In this document: piece by piece, positions 24,725 through 33,375 of the stretch
Numbering within the stretch: position 1 is the stretch's first letter
How the letters are laid out: the number at the start of each line of letters is the position of its first letter
Assembly (NCBI GenBank): GCA_963921245.4
Contig: CAWUEY030000001.1
Span: 372,001 to 436,000 of the forward strand
Origin: JABJGO01 sp963921245
Lineage (GTDB): Bacteria; Pseudomonadota; Alphaproteobacteria; Rhodospirillales; Casp-alpha2
Reading direction: 5' to 3'
DNA length: 64,000 nt
Notes under the pieces: generated by a model
Told to the model about the DNA's origin: nothing
The model's database searches: none
Seen by the model: only the letters and a program-made list of their open reading frames with translations
Program-made: the position numbers and the translations under genes

Positions 24725-27714
24725 GGATCATCCTCCGACAGCAACCACTCGCGAACCCGTGCCAGATGATCGTAGTCGCCCACGTCACGGGTAGTCATGG
24801 GCCGAACGTGTGGTAAATAAGCCTGATCGGGATTGTCATAACCGGCAATCAGGATTTTGAAATTTTCCCAGGTATCGGCGGCGACCTTACCGACATCCAG
24901 TTTAAGGTTTCTCACTTCACCCGGGATGCGCCCGCCGGTGAGGCGAATATAGGTAAGCCGATGAACCTCGTCGCGGGGGACATCCTTGAACGCGCCTTGG
25001 TGTATCATCGCGGCTTCCAGAGGTAACTGGGGCTCAAGGCCGGTTTCGGCTTGCGCCGCGGTTGGGGTCTGTCCGGTTTTGTAGTCGATTACCGCCAGCC
25101 CGCCACCCGGCAGACTATTCACCCGATCCGCCCGTGCTCTGAGCCGGAATAGGCCACCGGGGGCGTCAAACTCGATACAGCCGTCGATCTCACTGGCGAC
25201 TCGCTTTGTTGTTTCGTTCATGTCATTCATGGCCGGGAATTCGCCATTTGCCCGGCGGGTTTGCTCATCATCAATGAACCACTCGGCAATCCTTTGGAAA
25301 CGCGGCCACCAGAAAGCAGCCACCGTGGTGTTGGACAGGGTACGGGCAAATGCGTCCCGTCCTATATCCACAAGAACGGCTTCGGCATTGTCAGGAAGGT
25401 CACGAGGATATTTCCGAATAAAACGATCGAGAATGTCGTGGATGATTATGCCGCGTTCCGCGGGACCCGGCTCGGCGTCAATCGATTTCAGTGGTTCAAG
25501 CTTCAGGATCGAACGGGCATAGATAGCATAGGGATCCCGTTGCAGGGTGCGAATCCGGGTCACCGATAACTGTCGCGGGCGAGAGGACACCGGTGGTTTG
25601 GGTGCGGGATGCTGCAGGCGCTCGGTACTCTCGGGGCGGTCCAGGGCTTCGCTGATCTCTGTCAGGTAGGGGTCGGGTTTCAAAGCTCCTTCATACACCG
25701 TATCTGTAACGAGGTTGTCCAATCGCCGGAGCCAGCGCGACGGTACTGTGGGCACGCCATCCACGCGTTCGGAACGGGTCAGGGTTACCGTGCCGGCACA
25801 AAAGGCCTGTACAAAGTCATGAGCCGAGAGTCCGATGCGCCGCTCGGGAACCGGTAAGCCAAAGGCCGTCATCATGGGTCTACTCATCCAGGGATTGGAC
25901 TGCGGCTCAGGCGGCCAAACGCCTTCATTCAGACCACCCAGAATAATGTGATCGGCGTGTTGAAGGCGGGCTTCGAGGGGGCCAAGGATGTTGAGACGGG
26001 GATGCCGACCAAACCGGGGGCGGACAACAGCGCCACACATGAGGGTTTTTAGAAATGGCGTATAGTCGCGCGGGCTGATCTCCATACCTTCGTCCAGGGC
26101 ATCATGTAGATCAGCGAGAAACCGTGCCAGGGTTTCCCCGGCATCGCCGCGCCAGAGACGATCCTGTCCCGATTGCTCGTCACTGCCGGTGAGAAACTCG
26201 GCAAAGGAAATGTGCGCCCTCAGAGCCCGTTGGAGCTTGACCGGATTTTCCGTGAGGCAGGCACAAAACGGTTCGGCCTCCTGCCGCAGGTTCTCCACCA
26301 GTTCACGCAGTTTACCGTGTTTCGGTGCTGAAAGTGCGGACAATAATCCTTCAAACCCCGGGTCGGGCCGTGGCCCGCGTAACGCGCCTACCTCCAGCTC
26401 GCGTACCCATTGCCTGAAAGTTCCGGGTGACTGGCCGCCAGCCGTTAATGGATGTTTGAGCAACGCCAGTAAAGCGACGGGTGCCAGGTCTTCGGCGATG
26501 GCGTCGGCGACCGACAGCAGAAACGTACCTGGCGGTGTCTGGATCAGGGGAACACCGGCTGAGTCGTCAATGTTGATATTCCAGCGTTTAAGCTCGGAAA
26601 CGACCCGGCGCGCCAGATTCCGGTCCTGCGTAACCAAAGACGCCGTTTTTCCCGGTGTTTCGAGGGTTTCGCGCATGATCAGGGAAATGACGGTTGCTTC
26701 CTGTGCCGTGTCCTTGCAGTCAACGCGCAGGACACCCCTGAGAGTTTCCGTGGGCAAATCGTTCAGGCTGATGACATCGCCCGTGGCGGATGCCGGCAGA
26801 AACGCCCGCCGGATCAGTGTTTCCCGGTCTGATGGGATTTCGCTATCATGCGATAGGTTTGTCGATGTTGGCCACTCACCAACAGATTGCCTGTCAACCT
26901 CCATATGGCTTAACAGATGCCGAAGGCCGTACTGCGGGTGGGTTGGACCCAATGCCAACCATGTGCTGTCGTCGAGCCCCTGATCCAGCCCCGGCAGCAC
27001 CACGCAACCCTGATCCAGTTCCGCGATCACCGACAACAGATCCGCGGTTGCTGGAATAGAACCGGTTGACCCGGCGGCAATCACCGGAGAGGACGGTGGT
27101 GATTCAGACCATTGACGTGCTTGAGCGGCCAGCATCCGATTCCTTCGTTCCGCCGGATCCAGCAGGCCTTCTTCGGCGAGAATATCGGGCCAGAATTCCG
27201 TGACGAGCTCAAGAAATTCAAGAGTTTCGCTCCAGTGTGCCGCATATTCACCGACATCCAGGGTTTTCAGGTCGTCGAAGTTCAGTCGCTCCGTCGCAAC
27301 CTGGTCGATCAACGAGCCCATTTCACGGGCGAGCAGGGCGGCCTGATCCGGCGTTGGCCGGCTTGGCCTTTTGCGGATCATCTCACCCAGCAACAACTGG
27401 CGACGGATGGCGGAAATTGCGGGCGGCAGATCAAGGGAGGGCCTGTCTTCCGGGCTCACATTTGCGTCACCGGACAGCACAAGTTCGTCCTCATCCACGT
27501 CACCAATAGGGGCCATTCGGGGCAGGAGCGTGGGTTTACCATCGCTTAACCGCAGAAATGCCTCTCGCAAACTGCGGCACGAGCGGCGTGTGGGAAGCAG
27601 GATATAATAGCGCGCGAGGCGGACAGGATCGCCGCCTGCCTGTTCCCAGACGCCTGTCGCCAGCGTATCAACAAAGGGCAGGGAAGGGCCGATGGTGTAG
27701 ACGGTTTTGGTCAT
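24721..27714 (-). CDS. addB: AddB helicase-like nuclease subunit
   Basis: Partner of AddA in double-strand break resection and repair. The protein has an N-terminal degenerate helicase region with YILLPTRRSCRSLREAFL and a C-terminal nuclease whose GLAVIDYKTGQTPTAAQA carries the catalytic Asp-Tyr-Lys. SVTRIRTLQRDPYAIYARSI is the standard block before the nuclease. About 997 residues from ATG 27714 (MTKTVYTIGPSLPFVD); the frame is open further upstream but that part overlaps murU and is not conserved-looking. It starts 2 bp after murU and overlaps addA by 4 bp. Confidence 0.95.
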   Translation of the reverse strand: MTKTVYTIGPSLPFVDTLATGVWEQAGGDPVRLARYYILLPTRRSCRSLREAFLRLSDGKPTLLPRMAPIGDVDEDELVLSGDANVSPEDRPSLDLPPAISAIRRQLLLGEMIRKRPSRPTPDQAALLAREMGSLIDQVATERLNFDDLKTLDVGEYAAHWSETLEFLELVTEFWPDILAEEGLLDPAERRNRMLAAQARQWSESPPSSPVIAAGSTGSIPATADLLSVIAELDQGCVVLPGLDQGLDDSTWLALGPTHPQYGLRHLLSHMEVDRQSVGEWPTSTNLSHDSEIPSDRETLIRRAFLPASATGDVISLNDLPTETLRGVLRVDCKDTAQEATVISLIMRETLETPGKTASLVTQDRNLARRVVSELKRWNINIDDSAGVPLIQTPPGTFLLSVADAIAEDLAPVALLALLKHPLTAGGQSPGTFRQWVRELEVGALRGPRPDPGFEGLLSALSAPKHGKLRELVENLRQEAEPFCACLTENPVKLQRALRAHISFAEFLTGSDEQSGQDRLWRGDAGETLARFLADLHDALDEGMEISPRDYTPFLKTLMCGAVVRPRFGRHPRLNILGPLEARLQHADHIILGGLNEGVWPPEPQSNPWMSRPMMTAFGLPVPERRIGLSAHDFVQAFCAGTVTLTRSERVDGVPTVPSRWLRRLDNLVTDTVYEGALKPDPYLTEISEALDRPESTERLQHPAPKPPVSSRPRQLSVTRIRTLQRDPYAIYARSILKLEPLKSIDAEPGPAERGIIIHDILDRFIRKYPRDLPDNAEAVLVDIGRDAFARTLSNTTVAAFWWPRFQRIAEWFIDDEQTRRANGEFPAMNDMNETTKRVASEIDGCIEFDAPGGLFRLRARADRVNSLPGGGLAVIDYKTGQTPTAAQAETGLEPQLPLEAAMIHQGAFKDVPRDEVHRLTYIRLTGGRIPGEVRNLKLDVGKVAADTWENFKILIAGYDNPDQAYLPHVRPMTTRDVGDYDHLARVREWLLSEDDP

Positions 27715-27716
27715 GA

Positions 27717-28460
27717 TCAGCGATGTTTCGTCCCGGCATACGGTGCATCCAGAAAGGCCTCGGTCTCGGCCAGACTCTGCGGAGTGCCAATATGAAACCA
27801 TTCGCCGTCATGAATGACACCATAAAGCCGCCCCGCCTCGATGGCGGTATCGAAAACATGATTGAGCGAAAACATGCCGGGCTCAACCCGTTTGAAAACC
27901 CGTGGGTGGAGAATTTGGATACCCGCAAACATGTAGGGGCAAATTTCACCCTCGGGGCGGCGGCTCAACCTTCCATCGGGCGCTACGAGGAAATCGCCCC
28001 GACTGTCATAACCATAAGCCTCGACGGTAGAATGCATAAGGAGCAGTATATCCATACGCTCCGCATCCCATTGTCTCAGCATGCGACCAAGCGTGTCTGT
28101 CGGGCCGTTGAGCCAGAAAGCATCCCCGTTGATCACGAAAAATGGATCACTGCCCAACAGGGGAAGGGCATTCTGGACGCCGCCACCCGTTTCCAGGCGG
28201 GTTTCCTCGACAATAACGTCGATTTTTGACGGCCCTCGGTTTTCGAGATGAGCGACGACCTGTTCGGCGAGATAGTAGGCATTGACGACAATATTGCGAA
28301 TTCCGGTGTCTTCCAGCCGGTCGATGACGTGGTCAATGAGGCTACGGTTTTGCACGGTAAGCAGGGGCTTTGGCGTGTTGTCCGTCAACGGTCGCATGCG
28401 TTCACCCAAACCAGCGGCGAGAATCATGGCACGTTTAACGGGTAAATCAGGAATGATCAC
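27717..28460 (-). CDS. murU: Sugar-1-phosphate nucleotidyltransferase, MurU-like
   Basis: A nucleotidyltransferase-fold enzyme with KRAMILAAGLGERMRPLTDN (nucleotide-binding signature), TPKPLLTVQNRSLIDHVID, VINGDAFWLNG and EWFHIGTPQSLAE. In Pseudomonas and relatives the MurU family makes UDP-MurNAc from MurNAc-1-phosphate in cell-wall recycling. I choose GTG 28460, whose GTGA overlaps the tsaE stop; the longer ATG 28493 start lies inside tsaE. The phosphotransferase partner (AmgK) that I expect between tsaE and murU in this conserved run is absent, so either the kinase is elsewhere or the substrate differs. Confidence 0.8.
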   Translation of the reverse strand: MIIPDLPVKRAMILAAGLGERMRPLTDNTPKPLLTVQNRSLIDHVIDRLEDTGIRNIVVNAYYLAEQVVAHLENRGPSKIDVIVEETRLETGGGVQNALPLLGSDPFFVINGDAFWLNGPTDTLGRMLRQWDAERMDILLLMHSTVEAYGYDSRGDFLVAPDGRLSRRPEGEICPYMFAGIQILHPRVFKRVEPGMFSLNHVFDTAIEAGRLYGVIHDGEWFHIGTPQSLAETEAFLDAPYAGTKHR

Positions 28461-28954
28461 GGCGGGCTCCAGTCGTTTAGTCGAGCCTGCCATCCGGGGT
28501 CGGATGCAGACAGCGTGGCTTGACGCCCGCCAGTGGTCGGATCAGCAGATAGGTCGATCTTTAAATGACAACGGGGAAGCCATGAGCCCATGTTCTCTGG
28601 CCATTCGATGAGGGAAATACCGTCGGCAAAGGCGTCTTCAATGCCCAGTTCCGGTGCTTCGTCAGGGTTTTCCAGACGATAGCAGTCGAAATGATAGACG
28701 GGTGCCGGATCAGTCTCGTAAACCTGTACCAGGGTGAATGTCGGACTGGGCACATCTTCATCATAGCCCAGGAGTGCCCGAATGGTGCCGCGCGCCAGAC
28801 ACGTCTTCCCTGCCCCCAGCGTGCCACCAAGGGCCACAATGTCACCGGGTTGAAGGATTCCGGCGAGGGTTCGGCCAAGCCCACGGGTTGCCTGTTCATT
28901 CGCGAGAGCAACCGAGATTGTTTCCAAGCCCGCGTAACTTTTCTGATGTTGCAT
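28457..28954 (-). CDS. tsaE: tRNA threonylcarbamoyladenosine biosynthesis ATPase TsaE
   Basis: The ATPase of the TsaBDE complex that makes t6A37 in ANN-decoding tRNAs. The P-loop is VALGGTLGAGKTCLARGTIR, followed by PSPTFTLVQVYE and YHFDCYRLENPDE with the conserved Asp and Tyr, then DGISLIEWPENMG, all family-specific. I use ATG 28954, preceded by AAGGA; an in-frame ATG at 28996 has no ribosome binding site. It is the first gene of the run tsaE-murU-addB-addA-trxA on the minus strand, all packed with overlaps or very short gaps. Confidence 0.93.
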   Translation of the reverse strand: MQHQKSYAGLETISVALANEQATRGLGRTLAGILQPGDIVALGGTLGAGKTCLARGTIRALLGYDEDVPSPTFTLVQVYETDPAPVYHFDCYRLENPDEAPELGIEDAFADGISLIEWPENMGSWLPRCHLKIDLSADPTTGGRQATLSASDPGWQARLNDWSPP

Positions 28955-28996
28955 ACATCCTTGTACCCGGCGTATACGCGCGTCATCAAGGGGCAT

Positions 28997-29281
28997 TAAC
29001 GAGGAATAATCAGCTTTCTGTTATGGGTTGTCATGACGGCGGCATGAAGACAACCAGGGCGGTGCCGCGCATGGGTGCCGTTTACCTGAGCTGCCATCTC
29101 AGGTTTTTCCGCTCCACCTCAAAGCTGAAGTTCGAACCGCTGGGTCAGGAAACCCAGCGCTACAGCAGAATCATGCATACCAGGACCAAGCGGTTGATGG
29201 CGGACGTCATTGGCCCGCCAAGTACCTATTTACGCGTCTCCAGGCTGTAATTGATCGAACAAATGGTGGAAACGCTGGTTG
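28997..29281. other. Intergenic stretch with two stem-loops and no supported gene
   Basis: Between tsaE and hspQ. ACCTGAG (29084-29090) pairs with CTCAGGT (29098-29104) and is followed by TTTT, an intrinsic-terminator shape on the plus strand although no plus-strand gene precedes it. CGCTGGG and CCCAGCG about 35 bp further on form a second hairpin. A 68-codon plus-strand frame from ATG 29045 spans both, is arginine-rich and unlike any family I know. I do not call it a gene. Confidence 0.4.
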
Positions 29282-29635
29282 TCAGTTCGCCTTCTGGCGG
29301 CTGACGTAACAGCCGTCTTCGTGACCGCAAAAATGCTCATCGAGATCAGGATGCAGAAACGGCTCGTCCGAATCGTCGGGTTCGAGATTTTGTTCCGACA
29401 CATAGGCGACATAAGGCGACGTATCGTGATTCTGGGCCAACAGATGATAGAAGGGCTGGTCTTTCCGCGGACGGGCTTCTGCGGGGATGCTCTGATACCA
29501 CTCCTCTGTATTTCCAAACTCTGGGTCTACATCGTAGACAACGCCGCGAAACCCGAACAAACGGTGGCGTACAGGTTGGCCGATGAGGAATTTTGCCTGA
29601 ATTTCACGCGAAACAGGTCGCAAGACCGCCTCCAT
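29282..29635 (-). CDS. hspQ: Heat shock protein HspQ
   Basis: A small (117-residue) YccV-like protein. In E. coli HspQ is a heat-inducible specificity factor and Lon substrate. The family core is evident: AKFLIGQPVRHRLFGFRGVV, YDVDPEFGNTEEWYQSIP, QPFYHLLAQNHDTSPYVAYV and SEQNLEPDDSDEP. The C-terminal HPDLDEHFCGHEDGCYV extension carries two cysteines and several histidines. The annotated ATG at 29635 gives about 12 residues before the domain; TTG at 29623, six bases after GGAGG, is an alternative start. It is monocistronic as far as can be seen. Confidence 0.92.
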   Translation of the reverse strand: MEAVLRPVSREIQAKFLIGQPVRHRLFGFRGVVYDVDPEFGNTEEWYQSIPAEARPRKDQPFYHLLAQNHDTSPYVAYVSEQNLEPDDSDEPFLHPDLDEHFCGHEDGCYVSRQKAN

Positions 29636-29750
29636 TCAAATCGGGTTGATTTTGTCTCTTCCTAACTAGCAAAACAGCGTTGCCGAGGCAAATAGGTTAT
29701 GATGTTTCAAGACCCTGATTCGGGTCGGTCTGTGAACGAGGAAAAACCAC

Positions 29751-31406
29751 GTGATTGCAACTCTTCGCCTCTATAGCGGATTTATTCTGCTGTTCTATGT
29801 GGGGCTTCACCTGCTCAATCATGCGTTGGGTATCATATCGATAGAGGCCATGAACAATGGTCTCCGGTTAAACAGCCTGTTGTGGCATTCCCTGCTCGGA
29901 ACGGTACTCTTGTACGGTTCGTTTGCGCTGCATGCGTCGTTGGGTTTTTACAGCCTCTACCAGCGCCGAAGTTTGAAAATGCCGATGGTCAGCCAGGTTC
30001 AGTTGATCATGGGTTTCCTGATTCCCCTATTGCTTGCCACCCACATTTCGGCAACCCGTGCCTTGTCCCAGCGTTTTGACGTGGTCTCCGACTACTACAC
30101 GGTGTTGCCAGCCCTGTGGGTGTTTATACCCGAATATGGCGTCATGCAGGCCATCGCCGTCATCGTTGTCTGGGCTCATGCCATGATCGGGATGCACATG
30201 TGGTTGCGGCTGAAACCCTGGTATGATGACGCCAGGGCCTGGCTGTTGGGTGGCGCCGTGATATTGCCGGTGGCCGCGCTCTGCGGGTATGTGTCTGCGG
30301 GCATGGAAATCATCGAGCTTGTTGCTGTCGATGGCTGGGTCGAGGCGATGATGGCGTCCTACGGTCGCCGCCCGGAAATGGTGGATTTTATCTATACCCT
30401 TCGCGACGGCGTGATCATAACCATCATATCGGTTCTGATCGCGGTGCTGGCCGCCCGCTGGATACGGCAGATTGCCGCCAGACGTCGAAGACGTGCCGTC
30501 ATCCGTTATGCGCCTGGTGACATATCTCTTGCGCTTGAACCCGGTTCGACAGTTCTGGAGTGTCTGCAAGCGGCAGGTGTTGGTCATGCTGCTGTCTGTG
30601 GCGGCAAGGGTCGCTGCTCGACGTGTCGGGTCCGCGTTGAATCCGGTGCCGAAGCCCTGCCGGACCCGGATGAAAATGAACGCAGGGTTCTGGAGCGTGT
30701 CGGTCTTCAGGGCCCCGTTCGGCTCGCCTGTCAGGTACGGCCTTCGAATGATTTAACCTTAGTGGCACTGATTCCACCGGAATCGACGGTTGATTCCGCG
30801 CTTCGCGGGCGCGGACAACGGCAAGGCAAAGAACTGACGGCGGCTTACCTGTTTGTCGACCTGCGCGGATCAACGAAACTATCCGAAGATCGCCTTCCGT
30901 TTGACGTGGTTTTTATCCTCAACCAGTTTTTCGCAGAATTGTCGAGCGCGCTTCGCGAAACCAACGGGCACTATGCTCAGTTCAACGGCGATGGGCTAAT
31001 GGCGATTTACGGTCTGGAACAGGATATCGCGACGGCCAGTTGGCAGGCGGTCAAGGGGGCACAGGCCATGTTCCGCCGCATTGAGGAGTTGAATCACAGA
31101 CTGGGGGAGCAATTGCAAGAACCGTTGAAAATCGGTATCGGCATTCATGCCGGTGAAGCCATCGTCGGTACCATGGGACCGCCAACCACACCTATTGTTT
31201 CGGCGTTGGGTGATAATGTGAATGTAGCGGCCCGATTGGAATCTCAATCCAAGGAATTTGGGGTCCCGTTGGTGATTTCCGCGCAAACAGCGGAATATGC
31301 CAGTATGAACGTTGACGGACTGGATAGTCGGGAAGTGGCGGTCAAGGGACGGGATCAACCCGTGCGCGTGTATGCTATTGCCGAACCATATTCCCTGTCA
31401 CCTTGA
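29751..31406 (+). CDS. Membrane cytochrome b-like / 2Fe-2S ferredoxin / class III adenylate cyclase fusion
   Basis: A 551-residue three-part signalling protein. About residues 1-235 form a multi-helix membrane domain with paired histidines (VGLHLLNHALG, FALHASLGFY, LLATHISATR, VVWAHAMIGMHMW), resembling succinate dehydrogenase-type heme b anchors. Residues of about 250-345 are a plant-type 2Fe-2S ferredoxin with CGGKGRCSTCRV and a later LACQV cysteine. The rest is a class III nucleotidyl cyclase with metal aspartates in YLFVDLRGSTKLS and FNGDGLMAIYG and the NVAAR transition-state pair. The usual adenine-selecting Lys is Gln (AQFNGD). GTG start behind GAGGAAA. It probably makes cAMP in response to redox state; the heme is inferred. 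Confidence 0.85.
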   Translation: MIATLRLYSGFILLFYVGLHLLNHALGIISIEAMNNGLRLNSLLWHSLLGTVLLYGSFALHASLGFYSLYQRRSLKMPMVSQVQLIMGFLIPLLLATHISATRALSQRFDVVSDYYTVLPALWVFIPEYGVMQAIAVIVVWAHAMIGMHMWLRLKPWYDDARAWLLGGAVILPVAALCGYVSAGMEIIELVAVDGWVEAMMASYGRRPEMVDFIYTLRDGVIITIISVLIAVLAARWIRQIAARRRRRAVIRYAPGDISLALEPGSTVLECLQAAGVGHAAVCGGKGRCSTCRVRVESGAEALPDPDENERRVLERVGLQGPVRLACQVRPSNDLTLVALIPPESTVDSALRGRGQRQGKELTAAYLFVDLRGSTKLSEDRLPFDVVFILNQFFAELSSALRETNGHYAQFNGDGLMAIYGLEQDIATASWQAVKGAQAMFRRIEELNHRLGEQLQEPLKIGIGIHAGEAIVGTMGPPTTPIVSALGDNVNVAARLESQSKEFGVPLVISAQTAEYASMNVDGLDSREVAVKGRDQPVRVYAIAEPYSLSP

Positions 31407-31412
31407 TCAAAC

Positions 31413-32414
31413 CTATGTACCACGCCGGGCCAGCATTACAGCCACAAAAAATGCACCGGCTGATGACGTCACAATGCCAATGGGGAGTTCCTGGGGTGAG
31501 AGCAGCGTGCGTGCCGCAATGTCGCTGACCAGCAATAAATTCGCCCCGATCAACGCCGATAACAGGATAATTCCACGGCTCACTGCGCCGATGAAGGCCC
31601 GCGCGATGTGCGGCACCATCAAACCCACAAACCCGATGACACCGGTAAGGGACACAAAGATCGCGGTCGCAAAGGCAGAGACCAGAAAGGTGGTTGTCCG
31701 CAAGCGATTGACCTGTACGCCGAGGCTTTTCGCGGTGAGGTCTCCGGCCAGCAACGCATCAAAAGCACGGTGGTTGAACAGTGCATAAATAAATATCGAG
31801 GCAAACCCAATTGCGGCAAGGGGCAGAACTTCCCAACGCGCATTACCCAGACCGCCCAGCGTCCAGAACAGAACCGAATGGGCCGCGCGCTGATCGCCCG
31901 CAAAAACCAGAAAATTGGTGAACGCCGTGAACAGGAAGGAAATCGCCAGTCCTGCAAGGACAAGTTTTTCTGGTCCGCGAAAACCGATCTTCCAGAACAC
32001 TATCAAAACGGCGGCTGCCGCGATCATGCCACCGCAAAACGACGCAATCGGAAGTGTCCAGAGTCCCAGCGTGTCTCCGGTGATAGTAATCACCAGTACG
32101 GCACCAGCCGCCGCCCCGGATGAAAGTCCAAACAGAAACGGATCGGCAAGGTCGTTACGCGTGACAGATTGAAGCAGACATCCGACGACGCCCAATCCCG
32201 CGCCTACCATGATTGCGAGAAAGGCACGGGGCAGGCGCAGCTCGACAATGATCAGGTCGAGAGGTGTTGCGCCGGAAGAATCAAGCCACCCTGTCCATCG
32301 CCCAAGCGCCCCCAGAGCCACCTCCGGATTAATTGACGTTGCACCCAGGATGATCGATGCAATGGTCAGGGCGGCGAGAACCACGGTCCCTCCGATGGCT
32401 GTCATCGGACGCAT
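31413..32414 (-). CDS. btuC: BtuC-type cobalamin ABC transporter permease
   Basis: FecCD/BtuC-family inner-membrane permease, about 333 residues from ATG 32414, with some ten hydrophobic helices. Family landmarks are LRLPRAFLAIMVGAGLGVVG, DPFLFGLSSGAAAGA, FWTLGGLGNARWEVL, and the ATPase-coupling loop GVIGFVGLMVPHIARAFIGA, followed by ELPIGIVTSSAGAFFVAVML. The longer frame start at 32465 overlaps the upstream gene and is not needed. It is the last gene of an operon preceded by a cobalamin riboswitch, which makes corrinoid rather than siderophore the likely cargo. It ends 7 bp from the convergent cyclase gene. Confidence 0.88.
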   Translation of the reverse strand: MRPMTAIGGTVVLAALTIASIILGATSINPEVALGALGRWTGWLDSSGATPLDLIIVELRLPRAFLAIMVGAGLGVVGCLLQSVTRNDLADPFLFGLSSGAAAGAVLVITITGDTLGLWTLPIASFCGGMIAAAAVLIVFWKIGFRGPEKLVLAGLAISFLFTAFTNFLVFAGDQRAAHSVLFWTLGGLGNARWEVLPLAAIGFASIFIYALFNHRAFDALLAGDLTAKSLGVQVNRLRTTTFLVSAFATAIFVSLTGVIGFVGLMVPHIARAFIGAVSRGIILLSALIGANLLLVSDIAARTLLSPQELPIGIVTSSAGAFFVAVMLARRGT

Positions 32415-32421
32415 GGGGGCG

Positions 32422-33375
32422 TTAGAACCCGGCGTTTGGATACATGGCGCGGGCAATCTTCTCAATCGCTTCGATATTGGCCGGACCCGGCGTTAGTTCT
32501 TCGTACCGCAAGGGAACGAAACGCGCGTTTTTGACGGCCTCCGTGTGCTTCATTGCCGGATGTTGCCGCAGATAGTCCAGCAGGCCTTCGGCACCGTTGC
32601 CACCACCCTGATAATCCAGCAGAATCAAGAATTCGGGATTGGAGGCCACCACAGCTTCCCAGGAAGTTCGCGACCAGCTCGTGTCCATATGGGCAGTCAC
32701 ATTGGCGCCACCGGCGGCTTCGATCATGGCGTTGACGATAGCATAACGACCGGCTGTAAATGGCTTGTCGTCACCGGAGTCATACAGGAACGTCCGCAGC
32801 CCCTTGCGCTCACCAACGGCCTCTCGGATGGAAGCAAGGCGGGACTTCCATCCATCTACAAGTGATTGTGCCGCGGCTTCCCGATCAAATATCCGCCCCA
32901 GTTTCAGAATATCGTCAAACAGCAAATCCATGCTGGCGACGGGACGGTCCTTGTTCAGATGGATACAGCTTTCCGAAAGAATCAGTGTCTTGATGCCGAG
33001 CGGAGAGAGAGTATCCGGTGTGACGTCGCCGCCGGGTTTCATGCCGTAGTACCAGCCAGCGAAAAACAGCTCGGGGCTGGCGGCGGCCAGCGTTTCGAGA
33101 CTCGGAAATTTGGGGGCCAGTTCCGGAATGTCGCCGCGTCGTTTATCGAATGCCGCATTGGTCTTGTACCAGCCTGAGATGCCGGTCAACCCGACAATAT
33201 GATCCTGCAATTCAAGGGCGAATGCCATATCGGCCATGTTGATATCGTGCACAACCATGGCCTCGGGTTTTTTATCAAAAGTCAATGGTTCACCACAGTT
33301 GTCGACAGTGATGGGAAACCCGCCCGCAGGGCTGGCGGTCAGGCAGAGAAACAGCCCCATCAGAAGTCTTCTCAT
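32422..33375 (-). CDS. btuF: BtuF-type periplasmic cobalamin-binding protein
   Basis: The substrate-binding protein of a FecCD-type ABC importer. Signal peptide at residues 1-18 (MRRLLMGLFLCLTASPAGG), then the helical-backbone binding-protein fold: VVHDINMADMAFALELQD, FPSLETLAAASPELFFAGW, RTSWEAVVASNPEFLILLDY and AIEKIARAMYPNAGF at the end. It lacks a lipobox, so the protein should be soluble periplasmic. Its start overlaps the ATPase gene by 4 bp and its stop is 7 bp from the permease start. Substrate assignment comes from the riboswitch, not from the protein itself. Confidence 0.85.
   Translation of the reverse strand: MRRLLMGLFLCLTASPAGGFPITVDNCGEPLTFDKKPEAMVVHDINMADMAFALELQDHIVGLTGISGWYKTNAAFDKRRGDIPELAPKFPSLETLAAASPELFFAGWYYGMKPGGDVTPDTLSPLGIKTLILSESCIHLNKDRPVASMDLLFDDILKLGRIFDREAAAQSLVDGWKSRLASIREAVGERKGLRTFLYDSGDDKPFTAGRYAIVNAMIEAAGGANVTAHMDTSWSRTSWEAVVASNPEFLILLDYQGGGNGAEGLLDYLRQHPAMKHTEAVKNARFVPLRYEELTPGPANIEAIEKIARAMYPNAGF

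Noticed and set aside
29136..29160. tRNA-like GGTTCGAAC sequence next to a 7-bp hairpin
   Set aside because: No acceptor, D- or anticodon arm can be formed around it.
29045..29251. 68-codon plus-strand frame between tsaE and hspQ
   Set aside because: It is Arg-rich, overlaps two hairpins, has no ribosome binding site and no family resemblance.
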